Source of the DNA: Ignavibacteria bacterium
GTDB lineage: Bacteria > Bacteroidota > Ignavibacteria > Kapaibacteriales > Kapaibacteriaceae
Assembly: GCA_016873895.1 (NCBI GenBank)
Contig: VGVV01000004.1
Span: 1 to 64,000 of the forward strand
DNA length: 64,000 bases
Direction: 5' to 3'
The notes under the pieces: generated by a model
Databases searched by the model: none
Seen by the model: the letters and a program-made list of their open reading frames with translations, nothing else
What the model was told of the DNA's origin: nothing
In this document: in pieces, positions 16,589 to 25,586 of the stretch
Position numbering within the stretch: the stretch's first letter is position 1
Layout: each line of letters starts with the position of its first letter
Position numbers and translations under genes: made by a program

Positions 16589-17341
16589 TTACATCGCTAA
16601 ACCGCCGTCCACGTTCAGGATTTGTCCTGTGATGTACGACGACTCCTGCGCTAGGAAGAAAGAAACAACGCTGGCAATCTCATCTGGCTGAGCACCGCGC
16701 TTCATCGGAATATTCCCGAAGTAGGCGGCCTTTTGTTCGTCTGTAAGCTTGCTGGTCATGTCCGTTTCTACAAAGCCCGGAGCAACGCAATTTACAAAAA
16801 CGTTACGACTGGCGAGTTCACGAGCAAGGCTTTTGGTAAGGCCTACCAAGCCTGCTTTGGCGCTGCTGTAATTGGCCTGGCCGGCATTTCCTTGAAGTCC
16901 AACGATGCTACCGATGTTGACGATGCGTCCGCTACGCTGAGACATCATGGGGCGAGCGGCTGCCTTGCAAGCATAGAATACACCCGAGAGGTTGGTGTCG
17001 ATAACCGACGCCCAGTCTTGTGTACTCATGCGCATAATGAGTCCGTCCTTGGTAATGCCAGCATTATTAACAAGACCATCAATGCGACCGCCTTGGCTAA
17101 CGACTGTGTCGATAAACCCCTTCACCTGCTCTTCATCCGAAACATTAACCTGCAGAAATGTGGCTTGTCCGCCGGCAGCCCGAATCTCAGAGGCAATGGC
17201 TTCTGCACGCTCTGGCTGCGAATGATATGTGGCAAACACATGAGCCCCCTCTGCAGCCAGACGTCGCACGATTGCTTCGCCGATGCCGCGAGAGCCACCA
17301 GTGATGGCAAATACTTTTCCGGTATGATCAAATGTCTTCAT
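16589..17341 (-). CDS. fabG: 3-oxoacyl-ACP reductase (FabG)
   Basis: NADPH-dependent SDR of 250 aa reducing beta-ketoacyl-ACP. Motifs: cofactor loop FAITGGSRGIGEAIV, NNAGITKDGLIMRM, catalytic Ser in NIGSIVGLQGN, and Tyr/Lys in YSSAKAGLVGLTK. The C terminus is ILNVDGGLAM. An open frame extends to 17497, but that part overlaps fabD. The ATG at 17341 starts the family N terminus and is preceded by AAGGGG at suitable distance. Confidence 0.96.
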   Translation of the reverse strand: MKTFDHTGKVFAITGGSRGIGEAIVRRLAAEGAHVFATYHSQPERAEAIASEIRAAGGQATFLQVNVSDEEQVKGFIDTVVSQGGRIDGLVNNAGITKDGLIMRMSTQDWASVIDTNLSGVFYACKAAARPMMSQRSGRIVNIGSIVGLQGNAGQANYSSAKAGLVGLTKSLARELASRNVFVNCVAPGFVETDMTSKLTDEQKAAYFGNIPMKRGAQPDEIASVVSFFLAQESSYITGQILNVDGGLAM

Positions 17342-17354
17342 GGTTTCATGCCCC

Positions 17355-18275
17355 TTATCCGTTATGACGTGGTACGTCTTCTGCTGTATCGATGCCGTCG
17401 ATGGTTGCCTCGGCAAGTGTGCGCTTGACCAGTCCCTGCAGTACTTTACCAGGACCCACTTCGCAATACGATGTGATACCGTCTGCCCACATCGCATGCA
17501 TTGTTGATGTCCAGAGCACGGGCGAGGTGAGTTGTTTGATTGCGCATTCCTTCAGCTCATCTGCATTGCTCACAGCAGCAGCCCGTACATTGACGTATAC
17601 CGGCATCGTTGGAGCCGAGAATGTCGTAGAGCGAATCTTCTCTGCAAGCCCTTGTTCAGCATCTGCTAGAAGGGGCGAATGGAATGCACCGCTTACCTGC
17701 AGTTCCTTTACCATTTTAGCACCGCGTTCTTTGAATAGCGGCATACAGGCACGGATGTACTCTGCCGACCCGCTAATCACGACTTGTCCGGGCGAGTTGA
17801 AGTTGGCCGGTACGATCACATTTCCGTCAACACCATGAAGCTCGCTGCACAGATCGCGCACCGTGTCGTCGTCCATTCCAACAACTGCTGCCATTGTTCC
17901 TGGGATTGTATTGCCTGCATCCCACATCAGCTGCGCACGAAGTTGCACAAGTCGCAGTGCGTCTTCAAACGTGAGCACGCCTGCTGCGTGTAGCGCGGAA
18001 TACTCACCGAGAGAATGTCCGGCAACGGCCGTAACGCCCTGCAGATGCGTAAGTGCAAGCAGCATGGCCTCGTGCACAAACAGTGCAGGTTGCGTGTGTT
18101 TGGTCTTGCGGAGTTCGTCCTCTGGTCCGCCCGTCATGATCGCATGCAGATCATAGCCAAGAATCTCATTGGCTCGAGCGGCCATGGTGCGCGCAGTTTC
18201 AAAGGTGTCCGTAAGGTCCTTCGTCATTCCCACATACTGGGAACCTTGACCCGAGAAAAGTAATGCTTGTGACAT
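17355..18275 (-). CDS. fabD: malonyl-CoA:ACP transacylase (FabD)
   Basis: Loads malonyl groups onto ACP, 306 aa. FSGQGSQYVGM near the N terminus forms the oxyanion hole, VAGHSLGEYSALHAAG holds the nucleophilic Ser, and GAFHSPLL carries the catalytic His. The frame could extend to 18347, but the ATG at 18275 (MSQALLFSGQGSQ) is the family start. It lies four bases after fabH. Confidence 0.96.
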   Translation of the reverse strand: MSQALLFSGQGSQYVGMTKDLTDTFETARTMAARANEILGYDLHAIMTGGPEDELRKTKHTQPALFVHEAMLLALTHLQGVTAVAGHSLGEYSALHAAGVLTFEDALRLVQLRAQLMWDAGNTIPGTMAAVVGMDDDTVRDLCSELHGVDGNVIVPANFNSPGQVVISGSAEYIRACMPLFKERGAKMVKELQVSGAFHSPLLADAEQGLAEKIRSTTFSAPTMPVYVNVRAAAVSNADELKECAIKQLTSPVLWTSTMHAMWADGITSYCEVGPGKVLQGLVKRTLAEATIDGIDTAEDVPRHNG

Positions 18276-18279
18276 CGTG

Positions 18280-19281
18280 TTACGCCTGTTCCTTCTGTTC
18301 GAGCGACCACCGCAGGAGCACAGATCCCCACGTATACCCTGCCCCAAAGGACGAGAGCACGAGGTAATCTCCCGTTTTAACCGAGTGTGTTTGATAGAGC
18401 TCCGACATACAAATCGGTATCGTACCGGCCGTTGTATTTCCGTAGCGGTCTATGTTGATCATCACCTTTTCTTTGCTCAGGCCCATGCGCTCTGCCGTTG
18501 CATCAATGATGCGCAGGTTAGCCTGGTGCGGCACCAACCACGTAACATCGTCCGCCGTCATGTGGTTGCGCTCCATGATTTCGTACGAAACATCAGCCAT
18601 GCCTTTTACGGCAGCTTTGAACACGGCCTGACCTTCTTGATAGACGTAGTGTTCGCGGTTGGTAACGGTCTCGATCGTTGGCGGACGCATAGAGCCCCCT
18701 GCCTTTTGGTGCAAGTGTACTTCTCCATTTCCATCCATACGCAGGATGTGATCCATCACGCCGTAGTCATCCGACTCTCCCGGCTCGAGAATAACGGCAC
18801 CAGCGCCATCGCCAAAGAGCACGCAGGTGGCGCGATCTTCAAAGTCGATGATCGAACTCATCTTGTCTGCGCCGATAAGAAGGAGTTTCTTGGCAGCACC
18901 CGACTCGATAAGCTTAGCACCAGTAACAAGTGCATAGAGAAATCCGCTGCATGCTCCGGCGAGATCGAAGCCCCATGCATTCTTTGCACCGATCTTGCGC
19001 TGTAGAATCGCGGCGCTCGATGGAAAGATTCTATCCGGAGTAACGGTTGCAATGATGATGCAATCAATATCTTCGGCGGTAATGCCGCGCTGCTGTAGAG
19101 CAGCTTCGGCAGCTGGCACAATTATGTCGGTAAGGCCACCTTCAAAGGCAAAATGGCGCTCTGTGATACCCGTGCGTGTGCGAATCCACTCGTCGGTTGT
19201 ATCAATCTTCTGCGCGAACCAGCTGTTGTCGTACACACCCTCTGGAACATGGTGTGCTATCGCTGTGATGACAGCTTTCAT
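18280..19281 (-). CDS. fabH: beta-ketoacyl-ACP synthase III (FabH)
   Basis: Starts fatty-acid synthesis by condensing acyl-CoA with malonyl-ACP, 333 aa. The Cys-His-Asn triad is seen in DLAGACSGFLYAL, VPHQANLRI and YGNTTAGTIP. TDEWIRTRTGI near residue 30 is the CoA-binding stretch with its conserved Trp. The start overlaps the plsX stop by four bases, so translation is probably coupled. Confidence 0.97.
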   Translation of the reverse strand: MKAVITAIAHHVPEGVYDNSWFAQKIDTTDEWIRTRTGITERHFAFEGGLTDIIVPAAEAALQQRGITAEDIDCIIIATVTPDRIFPSSAAILQRKIGAKNAWGFDLAGACSGFLYALVTGAKLIESGAAKKLLLIGADKMSSIIDFEDRATCVLFGDGAGAVILEPGESDDYGVMDHILRMDGNGEVHLHQKAGGSMRPPTIETVTNREHYVYQEGQAVFKAAVKGMADVSYEIMERNHMTADDVTWLVPHQANLRIIDATAERMGLSKEKVMINIDRYGNTTAGTIPICMSELYQTHSVKTGDYLVLSSFGAGYTWGSVLLRWSLEQKEQA

Positions 19282-20336
19282 TGTTGACCTTTCGATACCG
19301 GTTCAATTGTAAGCTTACGCTGTATGGCACCATTAACTTCTTTACGCACCATTTCGTCGGCTTTTAAAATCATGTTTGAGATGGCAAGGGGCGAACCACT
19401 CCCATGTCCGATAATCACAACACCATTAACACCCAGCAGAGGCACCCCACCATATTCTTGATAGTCCATGCCGCTTAACACGCGCTTGAGTACTGGACGA
19501 AAAGCTCCAATGAGAAGCTTCTGCAGAAGCCCCTTGTTGGCAAAGCTTCTAAATCGGTGTTTTAGGAAACCGAGGATACTCTCGGCGAACTTTAGTACAA
19601 TGTTGCCCTCAAAGCCATCACATACAACGATGTCCACGGTTCCTTTAAGGATGTCGCGTCCTTCTACGTTACCATAAAAATTCACTGGACTAGACTTGAG
19701 CAACATGTGCGTTTCTTTGGCAACATCCGTGCCTTTACTCTCTTCTTCGCCAACGTTTAGCAGGCCAACCGTTGGACTCGCAATTCCCTGCATCAACTCC
19801 GTATACACACTGCCCATCACGGCAAAGTCGTGCAGGAATCGTGCCTTGCTTCCAACATTAGCTCCCACATCAACAAGCAATGTTGGACGCCCCGTCATCG
19901 TTGGGAAAAACGAACCAATCGTAGGTCTGCTCACACCTGGAATGCGTCCCAAAACCATGGTGGCAGTTGCCATAACGCCGCCCGTGTTTCCAGAGGAAAC
20001 GAATGCGTCGGCGTGCCCTTGCTTAACAAGATCTAACCCAACGTAGAGGGACGATTCTTTGCGATGCTTCACGATGGACGAGGGTTCGTCTTCCATGCCC
20101 ACAATATCCAAAGTGTGTAAGATCTTGATTCGGTCTGGAGCATTGGCAAGGTGCTTGCGTATGTCTGGCTCACGTCCAACAAGGACTATTTCAACATCCG
20201 TGCCCAACCCCTCTAACGCACGAAAAGCCCCCTGAACTTCGTTCAGTGGGGCAAAATCTCCTCCCATGGCATCAACAACCACGCGTACAGGACGTGGCGT
20301 CTTCGCTAACTCATCGATTGTTATCGTTGTACTCAC
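19278..20336 (-). CDS. plsX: phosphate acyltransferase PlsX
   Basis: Makes acyl-phosphate from acyl-ACP for phospholipid synthesis, 352 aa. RVVVDAMGGDFAP begins the conserved part. SSGNTGGVMATA, RPTLLVDVGANVG and VVCDGFEGNIVLKFAES are family motifs. The frame starts with GTG at 20336; no ATG fits before DAMGG. It sits between rpmF and fabH, the standard order. Confidence 0.96.
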   Translation of the reverse strand: MSTTITIDELAKTPRPVRVVVDAMGGDFAPLNEVQGAFRALEGLGTDVEIVLVGREPDIRKHLANAPDRIKILHTLDIVGMEDEPSSIVKHRKESSLYVGLDLVKQGHADAFVSSGNTGGVMATATMVLGRIPGVSRPTIGSFFPTMTGRPTLLVDVGANVGSKARFLHDFAVMGSVYTELMQGIASPTVGLLNVGEEESKGTDVAKETHMLLKSSPVNFYGNVEGRDILKGTVDIVVCDGFEGNIVLKFAESILGFLKHRFRSFANKGLLQKLLIGAFRPVLKRVLSGMDYQEYGGVPLLGVNGVVIIGHGSGSPLAISNMILKADEMVRKEVNGAIQRKLTIEPVSKGQQ

Positions 20337-20372
20337 CGACGTACTTCGTCACAGTGCACAACAGTGCACGGA

Positions 20373-20549
20373 TTAGTCGACGTTGATAATCTTGCGGCCG
20401 TTGTAGTATCCGCATGAGTGGCATACGATGTGAGGCTGCTTTGCTGCGTTGCAATTGGGACATATCACCACAGATGGAGCCGAAGCCTTGTAATGTGTAC
20501 GACGCTTAGCACTGCGTGACTTCGAGTGACGTCGCTTGGGATTTGGCAT
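20373..20549 (-). CDS. rpmF: 50S ribosomal protein L32
   Basis: A 58-aa ribosomal protein, short enough to be missed by length-filtered gene calls. It begins MANPKRRHSKSRSAKRRTHY. A zinc ribbon is complete, with ICPNC and VCHSC supplying four cysteines. It lies 15 bases after yceD and 36 before plsX, the conserved yceD-rpmF-plsX arrangement that links ribosome assembly and lipid synthesis. Confidence 0.97.
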   Translation of the reverse strand: MPNPKRRHSKSRSAKRRTHYKASAPSVVICPNCNAAKQPHIVCHSCGYYNGRKIINVD

Positions 20550-20564
20550 GCGTGTATCCTCAGT

Positions 20565-21089
20565 TTACGTTCGTTTCAAATTCTTTAGAGCATCCCATCG
20601 ATCATCCACCGGTTCGTTGTCGTTGCCGCGGGGTTTAGGCGCGAGCGCTGGGTGCAACTCCTCCAGTGGAACATCACGATAAGCCGGCGCAACGTGTCGC
20701 AGCGGGATTGCCACTGCTAGCACTTGTCGCACATCCTCCGTGATATCGATGCGCTTGTCTTCCTCACGAATGCCACGAATGACCTCTTCGTCCATCTCCT
20801 GCACCTTACCTGCTTGTTCGGCAGCAAGCGCTGGATCAACGACGTACGACAAGGAGAGTTCGGCAGAAATCTCTTCGTCGAACTCCTCTAGCGACCTAGC
20901 GCAGACGAAATGTGCAATCCCGGAAGCTGTGGCGTCGATTGTATATCGGCGGCCGTGCTTTTGGAGAACACCCTCGACTGTTATGAGCCTGGTGTACTCC
21001 TCTGGCAAATGCGGAATATCCTGGGCCGTCGATTGGATTGTGAAGGGGTGATTCCCCTCTCGAAGACCCACGATGTCGAGAGATATCAT
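20565..21089 (-). CDS. YceD/DUF177-family protein
   Basis: A 174-aa member of the DUF177 (YceD) family, associated with 23S rRNA accumulation and nearly always found before rpmF. FVCARSLEEFDEEISAELSL is the core, with the usual Cys, although the second Cys of the CxRCL pattern is absent. VDPALAAEQ and DITEDVRQVLAVAIPLRHV follow. It is the first gene of the lipid cluster, with a promoter match 35-65 bases upstream. Confidence 0.88.
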   Translation of the reverse strand: MISLDIVGLREGNHPFTIQSTAQDIPHLPEEYTRLITVEGVLQKHGRRYTIDATASGIAHFVCARSLEEFDEEISAELSLSYVVDPALAAEQAGKVQEMDEEVIRGIREEDKRIDITEDVRQVLAVAIPLRHVAPAYRDVPLEELHPALAPKPRGNDNEPVDDRWDALKNLKRT

Positions 21090-21123
21090 GGTTATGAGGC
21101 AGAATCGTGTGTTGACAAGACCA

Positions 21124-21154
21124 CAAAAGTACGGTCTAGGGTTTAATTTCCCAA
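21124..21154 (-). promoter_or_regulatory. Bacteroidota-type promoter of the yceD-rpmF-plsX-fab cluster
   Basis: On the minus strand TTG (21154-21152), exactly 20 bases, then TACTTTTG (21131-21124), matching the -33 and TAnnTTTG -7 elements. Transcription would begin near 21118, leaving a leader of about 30 bases before yceD. The same layout occurs at 50748-50778 and 59065-59095. Confidence 0.65.
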
Positions 21155-21169
21155 CTAGTTAGCAAGATT

Positions 21170-22897
21170 CTACCGTGCTAGGGACTGTAGGTTCTTCTTT
21201 GCCATCTGGTTGTTTGGGTCGATCTTGAGTACTTGTTGATAGGCATCCTTGGCCTTGTCGAGGTCCTTTGTGCCCTGATAGCCAATCCCCAAATACAGCC
21301 AGACAATGGCCGACTGTGGGTTGATCTGCGTACCAATCTTGCAACGGTTAACGATGCTCTGGAAGTCTTTCTTCTTGATGTCGTAGTTATTCTGTGCATT
21401 AATGGCCGAGATTCCGTAGCGCTTATCATCGTTTGATGCACTTGTTTGCGCATTTGCCACAACGATGTTCAGCAAGGAGTCTCCCGTTGCTTCACTACCC
21501 TTGAGTAGGTATGCCTCTCCCATTAACTGCATGGCCCACATACTCTTAGGCGATACATTTAAAGCATTCTGGTAGTAGGCTATCGAGCTGTCGATCAAGC
21601 TATCAGCAAAGAAATTGTTACCGATGAGGATGTTCACGCGGGTATCGTTGCTATCCTTACAGTTGGCCAGCCTGCGCTGGAATACACTTGTCGAGTTCTT
21701 GTACTGTTTACGTGCTTGCAACAGGTATCCTAGACGGAACATGGAGCCACACTGTGCTGGAGCCTTATCTGCAGCCTGCAACATGATCGAAATAGCCTTT
21801 GTGGTATCTCCTGCCAGGATAGTTGCTGTGCCGTGATTCCAGAAATCTGCATCGTCCCAAATCGAAGAGTACACTGTGGCTTCGTCGTACTTTTTGGCAC
21901 ATTCTGGCCACTTTTTGGCATCATAGTTACAACGAGCCAGCATCAAAGCTACCCTTGGCTTCAGCGAGTCCACTTGAGAAGCAGCATCCGTCAGGTGCTG
22001 TTGTGCTTCATCACACTTGGCTAGCTTGTAGAGCGATTCGCCCAGGAACCATGATGCAAGGGGCTCGCCAGAGCCAACCGGACGCAGAACACGGTATTCT
22101 GTGAGGGCATTTACCGCCTTGGTATACTTCTTGGCGTAGTAGTAAATCTTGCCCTGCTCAAACCAAGCTCGAGCGTTCTTCGGATCTAGCTCTGAAACGA
22201 TTGTCCATTCGTCTAGGCACTTTGTAAGATACTCCGCACCCAGAGCATCATCGCTTTCACGATTACGCATCTTCCAGTAACAAATGGCCAGATTAAAGTG
22301 CGCATTGACAAGCTTGTTGTCGATGTCTAGCGCTGCACGGTAATTGTCTGCAGCATTCTCAAGTATTGGGCGTGGCTTCCAATTGAAGTACAGATTACCA
22401 AGTGCCAGATACGCTAGCGGACTCTTCGAAAACTTGGAACGAGCTGTTGTAGCAACGAGCTCAGCCAAGACCATACTATCGGCGGCAACGAGAGCATCCA
22501 CGTGTGCCAGAGCCATCTCCACATCATCAGCAGATTTTCTAAACTTTCTGATAGCAACGCAGGCATCATCAGCTTCGCCACTTGCTACAAGAGCATCGGC
22601 ATAGAGCAGAACGTTTTGCTTGCTGTCGTCATCGTCTTTATACACCCGCTTAGCATATGAAACGGCCGTGTCAAGGATGTTCATTTCAAGGTAGATCTGG
22701 GCACCCAACCTGATACGATCGATGTCCTGCTGATCCTGTGCAATTGCAACACGAATAAGCTGCAATGCGCGCACAAAGTCTTTTTCCTCTACGGCCTTTT
22801 GTGCATCGCCGAACTCGTCGGCGGTGGCTGTTAAGGGGCTAAGCAAGAGCACACTGCATAGTGCGCTTGCGGACATCATGAACAGTTTCTTTTTCAT
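21170..22897 (-). CDS. secreted tetratricopeptide-repeat protein
   Basis: A 575-aa protein with a signal peptide (FMMSASALCSVLLLSPLTATA, ending near residue 26), then TPR-type helical repeats through to the C terminus. Recognisable units are LAYLALGNLYFNWK, VNAHFNLAICYWKM, ARAWFEQGKIYYYAKKY and IVWLYLGIGYQGTKDLDKAK. It is likely a periplasmic scaffold. It follows the PstS-like lipoprotein gene after about 100 bases containing a 7-bp-arm palindrome and a near-consensus -7 box (TAACTTCG), so it may have its own promoter. Confidence 0.85.
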   Translation of the reverse strand: MKKKLFMMSASALCSVLLLSPLTATADEFGDAQKAVEEKDFVRALQLIRVAIAQDQQDIDRIRLGAQIYLEMNILDTAVSYAKRVYKDDDDSKQNVLLYADALVASGEADDACVAIRKFRKSADDVEMALAHVDALVAADSMVLAELVATTARSKFSKSPLAYLALGNLYFNWKPRPILENAADNYRAALDIDNKLVNAHFNLAICYWKMRNRESDDALGAEYLTKCLDEWTIVSELDPKNARAWFEQGKIYYYAKKYTKAVNALTEYRVLRPVGSGEPLASWFLGESLYKLAKCDEAQQHLTDAASQVDSLKPRVALMLARCNYDAKKWPECAKKYDEATVYSSIWDDADFWNHGTATILAGDTTKAISIMLQAADKAPAQCGSMFRLGYLLQARKQYKNSTSVFQRRLANCKDSNDTRVNILIGNNFFADSLIDSSIAYYQNALNVSPKSMWAMQLMGEAYLLKGSEATGDSLLNIVVANAQTSASNDDKRYGISAINAQNNYDIKKKDFQSIVNRCKIGTQINPQSAIVWLYLGIGYQGTKDLDKAKDAYQQVLKIDPNNQMAKKNLQSLAR

Positions 22898-22934
22898 GGT
22901 TATGATCTACATAATGAGTTGAGCGGCGCGAAGT

Positions 22935-22951
22935 TACCTAATTTTTAGGTA
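22935..22951. promoter_or_regulatory. palindrome TACCTAA-TTT-TTAGGTA before the TPR gene
   Basis: Perfect 7-bp arms around three T's, beside a TAACTTCG box (22936-22929, minus strand) that differs from TAnnTTTG by one base. The position, 38 to 54 bases before the TPR start, would suit an operator. No T-tract follows, so it is not a normal terminator. Confidence 0.4.
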
Positions 22952-22995
22952 GTTAACTGCCCAGGGTATGTTGTGAAAGCATAACTATCAGGCAA

Positions 22996-23952
22996 CTAGT
23001 CTACTTTGTACAACGTAATCTTAGCGTATCCGGGTTCAATGCCCCAAGTAAAAAGGAGTTTCTGTGCCTTGCCGCTTCGCGTTACAAACTGCATGTATCC
23101 GCTGGCAAGGTCTCGCTGACTGGGAACACGCTTGAGATAGACATACACTGGCACAGGAAATGGATATTGCCGCATCATCAGGTAGGATGCATGAACGGGC
23201 TTGGGCCATACGTGTCTGCCTACAGAGTCGGTATAGCTTAGTCGCAGCATTTTAACAGACGAATCCCGCACGTACTGAGAGAGTAGTCCAAAAGCAATGT
23301 ACCGCGTTGGGTTCGCCTCCATCACATCCTTGATGGAATCCCGCGTTGAGACGCTCGCTACGCGTCCTTTCGCAGGCTGTTTTCCCTTCATGACAACATT
23401 GACAACATTTCCATAGATCGAGCCCTGCGAGCCCCCTGAGACTAGGAACTGGGGCTGGGATGTGAGTTTGGGGTAGCTTGTAGTTGCCGAAGCATCGCCA
23501 GCAAGCCATGCACGAATATGCTCTGTATTCATCGTGTCGTAGGGAAATGCTTTGGAGACAACAGCAACGAGAGCGTCCACGGCAAGCAGCGCCCGTGGCA
23601 ATGAATCGGCACCGGCCTGCATTCGTACATCCTGCTCCTCAGGGGTATAATCTCTGGCAATTACCGCAACACGTTCTGTGCGATTGAGCATCGACATCAT
23701 AGCATCACCGGCCGGCGTATCGAGAAACGATACCTTCGCCTTGGGGTTCTCGGCATTGTAGAGCACCTGAATCGAATCAATTAGTCCGCGCATCTCCGGA
23801 TCTACAAGAACTGTCACAGCCCCCTGAATGGCAGACTCGTATCCGGCCTTGGATGTATCTGGCTGCTCAGAACAGGCCGAAACCAGAGCAGCGATTGCCG
23901 AGCAGCAAGCAGCGAGTATTCTTGCGAACTGCTTGCCGTTATGCTTCTTCAT
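22996..23952 (-). CDS. PstS-like substrate-binding lipoprotein
   Basis: A 318-aa exported lipoprotein with lipobox VSAC (ALVSACSEQ) near residue 26. The body resembles PstS-type phosphate/anion-binding proteins: GAVTVLVDPEMRGLIDSI, AGDAMMSMLNRTERVAVIARDYTPEE, VSGGSQGSIYGNVV, and a C-terminal WPKPVHASYLMMRQYPFPVPVY. The ATG at 23952 has a good ribosome site (AAGGAG, five-base spacer) and overlaps the small membrane protein gene by 14 bases; upstream frame to 23994 is not needed. No phosphate ABC transporter is nearby, so a scavenging or sensing role with the TonB genes is possible but unproved. Confidence 0.75.
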   Translation of the reverse strand: MKKHNGKQFARILAACCSAIAALVSACSEQPDTSKAGYESAIQGAVTVLVDPEMRGLIDSIQVLYNAENPKAKVSFLDTPAGDAMMSMLNRTERVAVIARDYTPEEQDVRMQAGADSLPRALLAVDALVAVVSKAFPYDTMNTEHIRAWLAGDASATTSYPKLTSQPQFLVSGGSQGSIYGNVVNVVMKGKQPAKGRVASVSTRDSIKDVMEANPTRYIAFGLLSQYVRDSSVKMLRLSYTDSVGRHVWPKPVHASYLMMRQYPFPVPVYVYLKRVPSQRDLASGYMQFVTRSGKAQKLLFTWGIEPGYAKITLYKVD

Positions 23953-24124
23953 CTCTGCTCCTTGCGATAAACTGAACAACGCGAAAGGCTCCAAACAGGA
24001 AGACGACTATGCCGAAGGTTTCTTGAAATGGAGACCCAAGTGTGCCAACGTGGAGCTCCCCAAATGCAATGAGCAAACCTACTATGGCCACGAGTGCTCG
24101 AGCTATAATGTTGACAGCATTCAT
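23939..24124 (-). CDS. 61-aa two-helix membrane protein
   Basis: Starts MNAVNIIARALVAIVGLLIA and ends VQFIARSRDEEA, with two hydrophobic segments (about residues 4-22 and 35-53) joined by a short loop. It is unlikely to be chance, since its stop overlaps the next gene's start by 14 bases in the same direction. The ATG at 24124 is chosen because an upstream extension would run into the tonB terminator. Function is unknown; the position after exbBD-tonB suggests an inner-membrane accessory. Confidence 0.6.
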   Translation of the reverse strand: MNAVNIIARALVAIVGLLIAFGELHVGTLGSPFQETFGIVVFLFGAFRVVQFIARSRDEEA

Positions 24125-24174
24125 GTTGTGTATCCCATGGTGTACGTGGTAAGCAAAAGCAGAGTCCAAAATAG

Positions 24175-24209
24175 AAAAAGCCCCGTGCCATTGGTTGACA
24201 CGGGGCTTT
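24175..24209 (-). terminator. rho-independent terminator after tonB
   Basis: A 9-bp stem AGCCCCGTG/CACGGGGCT with an 11-base loop, followed in the minus direction by TTTTTC and TATTTT. It ends the exbB-exbD-exbD-tonB unit 11 bases after the tonB stop. Confidence 0.85.
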
Positions 24210-24219
24210 GCATTTCGTG

Positions 24220-25020
24220 TTATCGCTGGCGGAAGGTAACCGGGCGTTGCAGGCGGCAAGCTGTAGGCTGTCCGTTTGCATTCTTAGCAGGTGTGTACAC
24301 AGACCCGCGAATTGCTGTCTTAGCAGCTTCGTCTAGGTCCTTGTACCCACTCGAACCTTCGGCATCTACTCTGACTTCAGAAATACGTCCGTCCTTACCA
24401 ACAACAAAGCTTACCAGCACAGTACCTTCAAAGCCCATGCGGAAAGACTGAGTAGTTGTGTACAGATCGCGAAGCTTCTTCACAAGATCTGCTTCGTCGG
24501 TTACAGGCAAGAATCCGTCTTCGAACTCGAAAGCATCCATGATCGGTTCGTCATCATCACGAGGCGGTGCTCCTTCACCAGGATTGAAGCTGAGCGCTCC
24601 GTTGTCTTCACCACTTCCGCCTTCTGCTGCAGACCTGTTGATTTGGTCTACGTTTGCAAAGTCTTGCATCTCGGCAGTGATCTCTGCATCCGGCACGGGC
24701 ACCGGAGTACCTGCGCGGGCGGCCGGCGCTGGAGGCAAGTTCGTGGGTGGCGGAGGCGGAGGTGGCTCATCTGTCTGTGATTGTGGTGGTGGCAGAGCCT
24801 CGAGGGAAAACTTCGAGAGCTTAACCTTCACAACCTTGGGCGATGGGAACAACATCTCCGAAATGTACGGGCCAATAAATGTGTACAGCGCGATAAGAGC
24901 AAGGAGAAGCATTGTAACGGTAAATGCCCGCTTCGTGTTCTCTTGGATCAGGCGCTTGATCTCAGATGCACCGTACTTGACGCTATCAAGAGCTTGCACC
25001 GATGATGCTGCAGTGCTCAT
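24220..25020 (-). CDS. TonB-family energy transducer
   Basis: A 266-aa inner-membrane-anchored protein passing proton-motive energy to outer-membrane transporters. A single membrane helix lies near residues 35-55 (AFTVTMLLLALIALYTFIG). A proline-rich spacer (DEPPPPPPPTNLPPAP) and an acidic linker follow. The C-terminal TonB domain begins near residue 170 (GFEGTVLVSFVVGKDGRISE) and includes DEAAKTAIRGSVYTPAK. The start overlaps the second exbD's stop by four bases, just behind an AAGGGGCT octamer. Confidence 0.93.
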   Translation of the reverse strand: MSTAASSVQALDSVKYGASEIKRLIQENTKRAFTVTMLLLALIALYTFIGPYISEMLFPSPKVVKVKLSKFSLEALPPPQSQTDEPPPPPPPTNLPPAPAARAGTPVPVPDAEITAEMQDFANVDQINRSAAEGGSGEDNGALSFNPGEGAPPRDDDEPIMDAFEFEDGFLPVTDEADLVKKLRDLYTTTQSFRMGFEGTVLVSFVVGKDGRISEVRVDAEGSSGYKDLDEAAKTAIRGSVYTPAKNANGQPTACRLQRPVTFRQR

Positions 25021-25571
25021 AGCCCCTTGATCCTTTCTTCGTCTTCGACCTTGTCGAAAGGAGAAACTGTGAACTTGCGCTTACGCTCGTTGATACCAGC
25101 AGCTTTGAGTCCCTGAAGGATTTCTGGCTCTGCCGCATTAAGTGCGTCCAGTACCGACACAACCAAGCCGTATGAGGCATTTGGAGAAGATTTCAGAACA
25201 ACGATACAGCGGTTCTGGAGTGCCACGTTCTTGTCTGCTACATACTTCTGCAGAGTCTTCAACGTAAACTTCTCAGGATTGTCTTTGGCCATATTGGCAA
25301 AGATGATCCCGTCTTCGCGAATGCGAATGGTAAGGAGTTCTGACTCCTTGACTTCTACCGGCTCGTCGATTTCGGGAGGAACGTTCATCTCCATCGTTTG
25401 TGGAGTGATCATCGACGTGGTCAGCATGAAGAATGTTAGCAGGAGGAATGTAATATCCACAAGCGGCGTCATGTCGAGACGAAAGCCAAGGCGCTTTTTT
25501 GCTTTGCGCTTGCCTTTCTTCCCTCGCCGTGCGGATTTACCGCCACCTAAATCACCACCACCACCAGCCAT
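25017..25571 (-). CDS. ExbD/TolR-family biopolymer transport protein (second copy)
   Basis: A 184-aa partner of ExbB. A basic N terminus (GGKSARRGKKGKRKAKKR) precedes the membrane helix with the proton-carrying Asp in TPLVDITFLLLTFFML (about residue 36). The periplasmic domain follows. It has a good ribosome site (GAGG) and lies 15 bases after the first exbD. Two exbD genes suggest a mixed ExbD dimer. Confidence 0.93.
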   Translation of the reverse strand: MAGGGGDLGGGKSARRGKKGKRKAKKRLGFRLDMTPLVDITFLLLTFFMLTTSMITPQTMEMNVPPEIDEPVEVKESELLTIRIREDGIIFANMAKDNPEKFTLKTLQKYVADKNVALQNRCIVVLKSSPNASYGLVVSVLDALNAAEPEILQGLKAAGINERKRKFTVSPFDKVEDEERIKGL

Positions 25572-25586
25572 GAGTTACCTCGTTTT

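Noticed and set aside
24458..25030. A 190-aa glycine-rich plus-strand ORF
   Set aside because: It is the complement of tonB; the Gly run reflects the proline-rich spacer.
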